Made by a program: the position numbers and the translations under genes | Assembly (NCBI RefSeq): GCF_001043005.1 | Contig: NZ_JYKZ01000006.1 | Coordinates: 124,001 to 188,000 of the forward strand | Length of the DNA: 64,000 nt | Direction of reading: 5' to 3' | From: Pseudomonas psychrophila | Lineage (GTDB): Bacteria > Pseudomonadota > Gammaproteobacteria > Pseudomonadales > Pseudomonadaceae | The notes under the pieces: model-generated | Database searches by the model: none | Told to the model about the DNA's origin: nothing | Seen by the model: the letters and a program-made list of their open reading frames with translations, nothing else | Shown here: one piece after another, positions 57,349 through 64,000 of the stretch | Layout: each line of letters starts with the position of its first letter | Position numbering within the stretch: the first letter of the stretch is position 1

Positions 57349-59355
57349 CTAATGAGTCAACGAGGCATTAGTAATGGCTACGGGCGCAGTTATATCCTTG
57401 TTCCCGAAAATTTCAGAAAACATCGGGACCAGTACTTTATTGCCAGACTCACTTAGATGGTCGTCATCACGGTATAAAGGCTGATTGTCTTTTGTTCCAA
57501 CGCAACGGCCATCCGAACATAAGTACGGCAGGGGGTTTAGGATTTTTACGCCGCATTGGTCACGGGCGGCATCTTGTGCTTTCCAGATGAAAGCTTGACG
57601 ATGGTTGTAGTCAGCAAGCGAGACGTATATTGGTTTTTGCGTTCCCGCCAATGCAGCCCTTGCCGCACGTGTTGGGACATCAACCCCCATCTCTGGAATT
57701 GGTCGAACTAGATACACGGTGTGATTTTTTGCAATTTCACACGCGGTATCTTTTAAGTTTCGAGAGTATTCGTCGATGAAATCTGGCTCGGATGTTTGGT
57801 AGGGCTTGGAAAAGTAAACCTGTGGGATATTATCTTCACCAATATTTTCATTGGCTCCGATAGCATATTGTGCATAACGATTGACAATTACTACAGGGAT
57901 ATTGCTAGGTATCGTTTTTAGCTTTTGAATAGCCCACTCTACAAACTCGCCGCACTGTCTCTGAACTGGGTGGTGTACACCTTGGATAGTGGGGCAGCCG
58001 CTGTAAGTCCATTCCATTATGGCGCTATTGGACGATGGAGCAGCTGATACGACTGCTGAAACAACAGCATTAGCATGGCTGTCTCCCAGGACGATTGCTT
58101 GAAGTTCGCTGCCACCGAACGTGCAGGATGGTGACACTACGCCCGTCATGAGTAAGCATTCATCCCTACGAGGGTTTTTATTTTTTGACTCAAGGCTGAT
58201 TGCTTCAACCTCAGCGGGGAGCCGCCCATTTACACCTTGATTTAAACGAACACCCAACCCAGCTACAGTCACCGCAATAGCACAGCTTAGCAATACTGCG
58301 GCGTTCTTGCGCATACTCATGTTGGTTAGATAACGGCGAGCTGGCGTTTCCACAAGGTGATAGGAAATATTGCCGAGCACAAGCGTCAACACTAGTCCTG
58401 TGAGGATGTATGTTGGGTTGTTTTGCTGATCTAAGTAGGTAAGGGCCACCACTATCGGCCAATGCCAAAGATACAATGAGTACGAGCGGGTTCCGAGCCA
58501 CTGTATGGCAGTTGGACCTGTCCAAATAGAGTTTGAACGAGCTGCCAACAATATCAGCGATGTGCCTATTACTGGAACCAATGCTCGCCAGCCCGGCCAG
58601 CTAGATGAGGAGTCAAACCCTACGATGGAGCCGATAATAAGAGCGAATCCAACGATTTCAAATGCAGTACGTGTACTGGCCGTAATGACCAGTCGATTTG
58701 CCAGCAGATAAACCAAACCACCTGCAAGCATTTCCCAGGCGCGAGTTGGTAACAGATAAAATGCGGCACTTGGTGCTGTCTGTGTAACTACAATAGATGA
58801 TGCGAGTGATACCATTAGTCCTGTGAGCATCACCAAGGTTATAGCCTGTCGATTCGGTCGCCACTTCCAGACTGCAACCAGAACTAAAGGGAGGATAATA
58901 TAAAATTGCCACTCCACCGCAAGCGACCAAGTATGTAGAAGCCACTTTTCATGGGATTGTGTATCGAAATAACCAGCTTCACGCCAAAATTGCATGTTGG
59001 AAAGAAATGAAACCCCTGCTACGGAATGAGTTCCAAGCATTTTATAATCAAGTGGTGGTAATGCCTTCCAGCCAAGTGCTAATAATACCGCGCAAAGAAC
59101 AATTAGAGCAGGCAGGATTCGACGTGCCCTAGCCATGTAAAATTCGATAACTGAAAACGGCGAGGTTTTACTACGCTCTAAGCCTTCAACTACAATGCCA
59201 GTCATCAGGAAGCCAGATATCGCGAAAAATATATCTACACCAACAAATCCGCCTGCAAATCCATACACGCCGAAATGGTAGAAAATGACTGCGATTACCG
59301 CCCATGCACGAAGGCCATTGATGTCATCTCTAAATTTTCTACTCTCAATACTCAT
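57349..59355 (-). CDS. AT3-SGNH O-acyltransferase (OafA-like), probable surface modification
   Basis: The 668-residue protein is full length. An N-terminal acyltransferase-3 membrane domain (about 10-345, ten helices) has the conserved INGLRAWAVIAVIFYHF with His27, and SLYLWHWPIVV. A C-terminal SGNH domain has GDSH with Ser426 and a late DDDH (Asp630, His633). Such proteins acetylate O-antigen, capsule or peptidoglycan and are common serotype-converting prophage cargo. It is more A+T-rich than the core genes, and unlike its neighbours has no nonsense codon. Confidence 0.9.
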   Translation of the reverse strand: MSIESRKFRDDINGLRAWAVIAVIFYHFGVYGFAGGFVGVDIFFAISGFLMTGIVVEGLERSKTSPFSVIEFYMARARRILPALIVLCAVLLALGWKALPPLDYKMLGTHSVAGVSFLSNMQFWREAGYFDTQSHEKWLLHTWSLAVEWQFYIILPLVLVAVWKWRPNRQAITLVMLTGLMVSLASSIVVTQTAPSAAFYLLPTRAWEMLAGGLVYLLANRLVITASTRTAFEIVGFALIIGSIVGFDSSSSWPGWRALVPVIGTSLILLAARSNSIWTGPTAIQWLGTRSYSLYLWHWPIVVALTYLDQQNNPTYILTGLVLTLVLGNISYHLVETPARRYLTNMSMRKNAAVLLSCAIAVTVAGLGVRLNQGVNGRLPAEVEAISLESKNKNPRRDECLLMTGVVSPSCTFGGSELQAIVLGDSHANAVVSAVVSAAPSSNSAIMEWTYSGCPTIQGVHHPVQRQCGEFVEWAIQKLKTIPSNIPVVIVNRYAQYAIGANENIGEDNIPQVYFSKPYQTSEPDFIDEYSRNLKDTACEIAKNHTVYLVRPIPEMGVDVPTRAARAALAGTQKPIYVSLADYNHRQAFIWKAQDAARDQCGVKILNPLPYLCSDGRCVGTKDNQPLYRDDDHLSESGNKVLVPMFSEIFGNKDITAPVAITNASLTH

Positions 59356-60553
59356 TCTGAAATTGCTTTCCTTGCTCTAGCGTGGCTTGGGGTGGGCGCG
59401 GTTAAAAAGCCACGCATAATGCCTGAATGCTGTGGAATGTTGAAACAGAGATCTACCTGTTCCCTTACATAAAAATTAGAAACCAGATGTGCGGCCACGA
59501 CGCTTGACCTTCAGTTTTTGACTAGAGTCCCCCGAGGGAATGTCAGAGCGTGTGATCCCGCTGCCTTACTAGCAGATATTTGGCAGTCAGAAAAGGGTGC
59601 TGATGAGTTCATCACGCTAAATCCGTTTGGGGGCAGTCAGTGAGGGAAGGAGATAACCCTCAGTGACTTTCCGAGTGAAATCGTTACTCGGTATCCAGCA
59701 GCGTTGGGCGACGTTGCAGCGAGCGCCTGTTGCTGGAGTCCCGTATTTGCTGGCGCTTAGTAAATCCAGCTTGAATGGGGTACTAGGCGGCATGGGGAGA
59801 ATCTCCGAAGGTAAATATTGCGTCTTCCATTGACGTCAAACCCCTGTCCATGGCGCGTATTGCATAAACCCGTATCCCTCAGATGATGTAGGGCTGCTTA
59901 CAATGGCAGCAGTGGATGCATTCAATCGGGATTTAAGTACAGCAAGGCAGAAGTCTTGTTGCTGGACCTTTGACTGCCTGGTGAATTTTCAGATGATCTG
60001 TTTGTAGTAAACCAGCCTTAAGAATCATCAAAGGGGATGGTGGTATTGGGGGAGATGAATGGGCGCTGGGGCAGGGCACATTGCGTGCTGCCCTCATGTG
60101 GTCTCCAGCGCCAAATCCGCTTTAACTGAACTGGCTGCACATAGTCCTAACTTATGGGTTGGGGTGGTTTTTGGCTTAGACACAAAAATCATTGAACCTG
60201 CAATTACTGAGGCCCTCAGGTCAATAATGGCTTCCATCGATCCAACTTTACGTTGTGGCGGAGTCGGGAATGACTAGCAGAACGTCCACACCCTTTCCAG
60301 ACTAGGTACAGTCCTTAACGAGCATCTACTGAGATGACACCCACCTGTCACGAACAATGACAATCGGCCAGTTTTAGCCATTGCAGACCAGCAGCAATCG
60401 GGCGTTTGCAGTCGGGACGCCGGAAGAAGAGTGAGAAATAGTTCCTAAACAAAGGGTAGAGGCCGCATTCTACGGGGCTTGCAGAGGGCCGATACTGCCA
60501 GAGTTTCGGAAAGGAATATAGCTACAAGCCACGGCCCGCTTGAATTTACATAT
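59356..60553. other. Non-coding, decayed right part of the prophage
   Basis: About 1.2 kb without a convincing gene. One likely remnant is a frame ending at 59643 (DPAALLADIWQSEKGADEFI, then TLNPFGGSQ), followed by an imperfect hairpin, AGTCAGTGAGGG/CCCTCAGTGACT (59635-59668). A short frame at 60059-60277 has little to support it. The rest shows scattered stops in all frames. Confidence 0.55.
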
Positions 60554-60620
60554 CGGATTGCAAATCCGCCCACGCCGGTTCGATTCCGGCTTCGGCCTCC
60601 ACATTCGAAAGCCCCGTAGA
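60554..60620. other. Right attachment repeat (attR) with tRNA-Cys 3' fragment
   Basis: An exact 67-bp copy of 54160-54226. It includes the tRNA-Cys 3' half (60554-60601, with CCA) but no 5' half, so it is not a functional tRNA gene. Confidence 0.9.
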
Positions 60621-60641
60621 CCTTGGTCTACGGGTTTTTTT
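60613..60641 (+). terminator. Terminator hairpin at the right repeat
   Basis: CCCGTAGACC and GGTCTACGGG form a 10-bp stem with a two-base loop plus seven T residues. The loop differs from the left copy, and the stem has compensating changes. Confidence 0.8.
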
Positions 60642-60790
60642 ATTGGGCGCGATTTGACGATCAGTTCCGCAACTTTTTGGGATCTCTTGCGCAACTACTA
60701 CTGGTTCTGGTCGTACTGAATATCAGTATGTGCGCCGCATTGGCTGAAGGAAGCAGTTTCATAATTGAGCAGTGCCGTGTCGGGGCAAAT

Positions 60791-61492
60791 TCAGAACAGT
60801 CGACCTTGTGACACGTCATCCCCACGAGCACTCACAACAGGCCTGGCCCCCACATAACTTAGAAACGCCGCTGGCGATGCGGTGGTCTGCTCAAGGCAAT
60901 TTCTCTTAAGCAGAGAAACAAAAAGTGCCACCGAGTAAGCCTGGCAATTGATGGATTTTTGAGGGTTAAACTCGATGTCGGTGAACGCGGAATAGTCGGA
61001 TAGCTGATCCGCCAAGTCCGTTCGATGCTTCAGCGCACGGATATATAACCAGTCATAAAAAGCTGTTTGCGGTTCCAGTGGCCACTGCACGTTAGCGAAG
61101 TTAAATCCAGTGAGTCTTCCGGATATACGCAGCCGCTCGTCACGCTTTGCATCGCGTGAGGTAAAAGCATAAATATCGGTGAAAGGGCCGCCTTGTTCGA
61201 ATACCTTGCTGCCCTGGAAGGCGCATTCGACACTTAGTGGGTGACCGAGCATCAAGCTGTCGAAGCAAAGATTAAAAGCGCTGAGCGCAGCACCGAGAGG
61301 TTCAGGGGATTTAGTGGAGACCTCCAGCACTTTACCAATGCCTGGTAATGCACGCGCTGCTTGGTGAAGGGCGGTGACAGATTTTTGTTTCTGAGACACT
61401 GAGAGACCTGCAAACCATTGGAAGTCTACGAACTGTGTGCTTACGAGCGCTTGCCCGTCAAAGTCAGGGATAAAAACGGGTCTGCTGGCCAT
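60791..61492 (-). CDS. NADAR-family antitoxin of a DarT1-type module
   Basis: The 233-residue protein starts at the ATG at 61492, which shares one base with the toxin stop (TGATG). An ATG at 61504 is the alternative (237 residues). Blocks RPVFIPD, SVECAFQGSKVFEQGGPFTD, AKRDERLRISG, WPLEPQTAFYDWLYIRAL and AFTDIEFNPQKSINCQA match the DarT1-associated NADAR family as I know it. NADAR enzymes remove ADP-ribose from guanine bases and so reverse DarT1 damage. No signal or membrane segment is seen, so it should be cytoplasmic. Function is assigned by family and by coupling to the DarT gene. Confidence 0.8.
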   Translation of the reverse strand: MASRPVFIPDFDGQALVSTQFVDFQWFAGLSVSQKQKSVTALHQAARALPGIGKVLEVSTKSPEPLGAALSAFNLCFDSLMLGHPLSVECAFQGSKVFEQGGPFTDIYAFTSRDAKRDERLRISGRLTGFNFANVQWPLEPQTAFYDWLYIRALKHRTDLADQLSDYSAFTDIEFNPQKSINCQAYSVALFVSLLKRNCLEQTTASPAAFLSYVGARPVVSARGDDVSQGRLF

Positions 61493-63105
61493 CAATAAGT
61501 CCATCCGGATTTGCGCGCATAAGTTCGTGCGCCGAGAAAGCCGTAGCCTTCAGTGTGTACGTGCACAGGCTTGTCTACTACGCAGTCTTTGTACTGTTGC
61601 AGGCTGTTCTGGTCGCTGAAAACCACGCTGTTGATAAGCGCGGGCTTTAGTGTATCGAATACTAAAACTTCAGCTTGAACATCGGAGGGGTCCCCTGGCT
61701 GAAGTCTGCATTCTGCTCGAGAAGGCAGGTTGTACTGCGGACTAAACAGGTTATCGAAAGCTGCGACTGTCTTGAGGGCCGCGAGAGGCTGTTGGCGAAT
61801 ACGGTTATCTGCCGCATTGTGATTGCAGAACGCCGTATCCAGTGACCATAAGACGCAGCGATCAACCACCAGTACAGCCCAGCCTTGCTCGGGACTTTTC
61901 CAGCGGTAACTGGCAAACATCTTGTCATTGGGGTGTCCGATAGACATGCACACGGCATTCAGGCGCCCATCAAGACGTAGATGATCGTTAAATCTGAAGT
62001 CGATCTTTTTGTCTGTAAGGGCAGTAATGGAGCAAAGTCCATGCTGCATGATCGAAGGCAAATTTTCGACACGTGTGAAATGAATCAGATAGGGCAGTTC
62101 AAGAGCGCGCACCCGTGTCTCGAGTTCTTGCTTGCGCAGGAATCCAGGAATGTAGGCTGTCAGCCCGCGACTCTGTATCTCCGGGTCCTGGAGGCCAGCT
62201 CTGGACGCCTGAAGTGTGCCCAGTACGGCTCCGAACGTAAGCCGCGCTAACGGTTTGTTGCTTTGCGCGGCTTTGCCGGAAATGAAATCCCAGGTGTCAT
62301 GCCCCCCCAGCTTGCACAGCTCCTCACGCATTGCGTTACGAAGAGGGGCGTTAGCCCACACTTGCTGAACAATATCGCTGAAAAACCTGTCTCGTTCGTC
62401 TTGAAGCTGGCGCTTTTTGACCTCTATGGCGGTCGCCAGAGGGGTAGCTCCGACTCCGAGCACGCTGGAAAAGTCTGGAACCGCCCAAGTAAGTGAAGGA
62501 GCCGCCGCTAAGGCCTGTGTGTTGGGCTCGAGCGCTTTTGTGAACTTGGCACGCGCTTGAAGATAGTGCGCCCAGGCTATCTCCCCATGTTCCTGACGCC
62601 AAGCATCCAGCTTCAAAGCGCATTGCGCCCGCTCCAATGATTTTTCAGTCCAGAGCTTCTCCGTGAACATGACAGCTTCCAGGGAGGCAGTGGCTTTTTG
62701 AACGTCAAGGCTCAAAGCCACCGAGTCGCTGAAGGACGTGATGGTAGTGCTTAGCGAATCGAGCGAACGAAGAAAAGCTCCACCCGAGGACTGACTTTCA
62801 GAGGGTGTCCTTACTGCAGGCTTCAAATCCAAAGACTGGGGCTGCGGCGATGAACGCGAGGGTGAGGCCTTTTCACCGGCGGGTACGACGGGATGAGGCT
62901 GCACGGCGCTATTTTTGTTCCGTTTAAGGAACCAATAGCATGCCCATATGGTAATCAGCTGCAGCAAGATCAAACTGGGGAGAAACGCGTTGGAAAGTGT
63001 AAATACAGTCCATGCGGCACAGACAATAATCAATGACTTTTTACCGAAGATACTCGCGAGGTAAATAGTAAAAATAATTAAAATCTGGAAATAAAGAATT
63101 GCCAT
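61492..63105 (-). CDS. Membrane-anchored DarT-family DNA ADP-ribosyltransferase toxin
   Basis: The 537-residue protein ends in a DarT-like domain (about 336-500). LPYLIHFTRVENLPSIMQHG carries His342 and Asn348 of the NAD site; RLDGRLNAVCMSIG holds candidate Arg residues 377/381; and DVQAEVLVFD holds the probable catalytic Glu479. The N-terminus has two hydrophobic segments (about 4-20 and 24-60), then a Pro/Ser-rich linker (about 65-110) and a predicted helical region (about 130-330). DarT enzymes ADP-ribosylate DNA bases. The NADAR partner points to the DarT1 (guanine) branch. GGGGG precedes the ATG. Confidence 0.78.
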   Translation of the reverse strand: MAILYFQILIIFTIYLASIFGKKSLIIVCAAWTVFTLSNAFLPSLILLQLITIWACYWFLKRNKNSAVQPHPVVPAGEKASPSRSSPQPQSLDLKPAVRTPSESQSSGGAFLRSLDSLSTTITSFSDSVALSLDVQKATASLEAVMFTEKLWTEKSLERAQCALKLDAWRQEHGEIAWAHYLQARAKFTKALEPNTQALAAAPSLTWAVPDFSSVLGVGATPLATAIEVKKRQLQDERDRFFSDIVQQVWANAPLRNAMREELCKLGGHDTWDFISGKAAQSNKPLARLTFGAVLGTLQASRAGLQDPEIQSRGLTAYIPGFLRKQELETRVRALELPYLIHFTRVENLPSIMQHGLCSITALTDKKIDFRFNDHLRLDGRLNAVCMSIGHPNDKMFASYRWKSPEQGWAVLVVDRCVLWSLDTAFCNHNAADNRIRQQPLAALKTVAAFDNLFSPQYNLPSRAECRLQPGDPSDVQAEVLVFDTLKPALINSVVFSDQNSLQQYKDCVVDKPVHVHTEGYGFLGARTYARKSGWTY

Positions 63106-63136
63106 CCATTGCCCCCAATGAACTGTTTATGGGCTG

Positions 63137-63154
63137 ACTTCAGCGCCCTGAAGT
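63137..63154 (-). promoter_or_regulatory. Perfect hairpin before the DarT-like gene
   Basis: ACTTCAG and CTGAAGT form a 7-bp stem with a CGCC loop, 32 bp upstream of the toxin start. No T-run follows on the minus strand. It could tune toxin translation or be an operator. Confidence 0.4.
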
Positions 63155-63201
63155 GTTAGCCAGCTGACGAGATAACAACAGGCGTTAAAATCGGGCAGAG
63201 A

Positions 63202-63813
63202 TCACTCGACAAGCTCGCGGGTTGCTTCTTTGACGGCTTTCAACTTTGTTGGTGAGACAGGCTCAGGCTCGGGGATTGCCGTCTGGGTGTAACGCGTTAT
63301 GTCCCCGGGTTGCCAGCTATCGAGCCTATTCATCTTTACCCTGACCCATAGCAAATAGCTGAAGCACAAAGTCGCTACAGCTAGCCCAATTTGAATGCTG
63401 AGGGTTTCCAGCAGAACTACGCCTTTTTGCGCATTGGCGCCGTACCAGGATAGGACCGGAATCGCCATTAACACCCATGTGGAAAACCAGGCCAGCAGAC
63501 CGGCCAGCAGAGTCCTGGCAGTCAATTTGTGTAGGCTGTTGATTGTGCGATTGCACAGCACTTTGTGCCCAGGGCCTATTTGTTGTACGGCGGCAATGGT
63601 GAGCGCTTTTTTAAAACCGGGGTCGTAAAACCAGACTCGACTTTTTGTAGTGTTGTTAGCACCGGTCAGGTGGTGATAAATCTCATTGGACATGGCCAAT
63701 CGTTTGACCGTACAGCCATTAATGCGAGCACTGAATTCGTCACTATGAAAGTCAACTTGTTTCAGGTCTGATATCAAGCAATCGGTATTAAAGAACCTGG
63801 GCACACAAAACAT
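63202..63813 (-). CDS. Two-helix membrane protein upstream of the DarT-NADAR pair
   Basis: The 203-residue protein is of a family I do not recognise. An N-terminal soluble part (about 1-95; SRVWFYDPGFKKALTIAAVQ) is followed by two helices (about 102-124 and 133-155) and a short charged tail. It is the first gene after the promoter at 63848-63876 and lies 96 bp before the toxin gene on the same strand, so the three probably form one operon. It may be a membrane partner of the anchored toxin. It could also be an unrelated neighbour. Confidence 0.65.
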   Translation of the reverse strand: MFCVPRFFNTDCLISDLKQVDFHSDEFSARINGCTVKRLAMSNEIYHHLTGANNTTKSRVWFYDPGFKKALTIAAVQQIGPGHKVLCNRTINSLHKLTARTLLAGLLAWFSTWVLMAIPVLSWYGANAQKGVVLLETLSIQIGLAVATLCFSYLLWVRVKMNRLDSWQPGDITRYTQTAIPEPEPVSPTKLKAVKEATRELVE

Positions 63814-63847
63814 CCTGTTCGAGTGATGGCAAATTTATCGGGTTGAT

Positions 63848-63876
63848 ATCATATGGCCATATATCGTTTATGTCGA
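63848..63876 (-). promoter_or_regulatory. Promoter and palindromic operator of the DarT-NADAR operon
   Basis: On the minus strand TCGACA (63876-63871), a 17-bp spacer and TATGAT (63853-63848) each match the sigma-70 consensus at five of six bases. A perfect 12-bp palindrome ATATGGCCATAT (63851-63862) overlaps the -10. This fits an autoregulated toxin-antitoxin promoter. The start codon is 35 bp downstream. Confidence 0.6.
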
Positions 63877-64000
63877 GGATGTTAGGTTGTTTTAATGCAG
63901 TGGTGGTGGGTGTGAAAGTGTACGTATATTGGCGTCAATAAAATGGCTGCAGATAGGGGTAGCAATAATATTCGCGTAGGGATACTGAGGTTGCTGATTG

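Larger units (their letters stand above)
54160..60620. mobile_element. Decayed prophage integrated at tRNA-Cys
   Basis: The 67-bp direct repeats at both ends contain the 3' part of tRNA-Cys. Inside are, in order, a tyrosine-recombinase remnant next to the tRNA, a broken cytosine methyltransferase, a truncated tail gene, a broken GH19 endolysin, a spanin pair and an intact acyltransferase cargo gene. Structural and replication genes are absent, so the element can no longer make phage. Confidence 0.85.

Noticed and set aside
60059-60277. Seventy-two-codon frame in the decayed prophage
   Set aside because: No ribosome-binding site, no recognisable domain, and the region is full of stops in other frames.
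60554-60601. Second tRNA-Cys gene
   Set aside because: Only the 3' half is present; the acceptor 5' strand and D-arm are missing, so it is an attachment-site remnant.
60623-60811. Small frame after attR with a hydrophobic stretch
   Set aside because: It begins inside the terminator hairpin and overlaps the end of the NADAR gene; no sign of translation.

Overview
The window is chromosomal DNA of a Pseudomonas, most likely of the fluorescens lineage. The main evidence is a block with the classic Pseudomonas order leuC-leuD-methyltransferase-leuB-asd-usg-fimV-truA-trpF-accD-folC-dedD-cvpA-purF-metZ-SDR, a fused mrpAB-type cation antiporter operon, and many Pseudomonas REP palindromes between genes. 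Species cannot be fixed from the sequence alone.

Layout. 1-3.9 kb: the start of a siderophore receptor gene, pirin, a thiolase and a LysR regulator. 4-22.2 kb: leucine biosynthesis, aspartate-semialdehyde dehydrogenase, the polar hub protein FimV, then a housekeeping run for tRNA modification, tryptophan, fatty-acid, folate, purine and methionine synthesis. 22.3-22.8 kb: a tRNA-Val/Asp/Asp operon with promoter and terminator. 23-28.6 kb: a lipoprotein, an AraC regulator, a nitrilase-fold protein that lacks its catalytic Cys, and fadH. 28.7-35.1 kb: a cluster arranged like the D-lysine catabolic cluster of P. putida (ABC transporter, FAD amino-acid oxidase, RpiR regulator, dpkA). 35.3-44.3 kb: two divergent operons whose shared intergenic region carries two PhoB boxes pointing outward. 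One encodes an AraC regulator and a degenerate GGDEF protein. The other encodes a TonB-dependent receptor, a beta-propeller phytase, a TolQ/TolR-like pair and a TonB/TolA-like protein, which looks like a dedicated phosphate-starvation phytate-use system. 44.5-52.2 kb: a DASS-family symporter and the Mrp/Sha/Pha antiporter operon. 52.3-53.9 kb: an EamA exporter divergent from an XRE-cupin regulator.

54.1-64 kb is accessory DNA at tRNA-Cys. A 67-bp direct repeat, made of the 3' end of tRNA-Cys plus flank, brackets a 6.4-kb decayed prophage. Its integrase, cytosine methyltransferase, endolysin and i-spanin genes are broken by nonsense codons. An intact AT3-SGNH acyltransferase remains as probable surface-conversion cargo. 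Beyond the second repeat lies what looks like part of another element. It carries, on the minus strand, a two-helix membrane protein, a DarT-family ADP-ribosyltransferase with an unusual membrane-anchored, helical N-terminal extension, and a NADAR-family protein translationally coupled to it. This is a DarT1-NADAR-type toxin-antitoxin/defence module, with a sigma-70-like promoter that overlaps a 12-bp palindrome. It is the most interesting system in the window.
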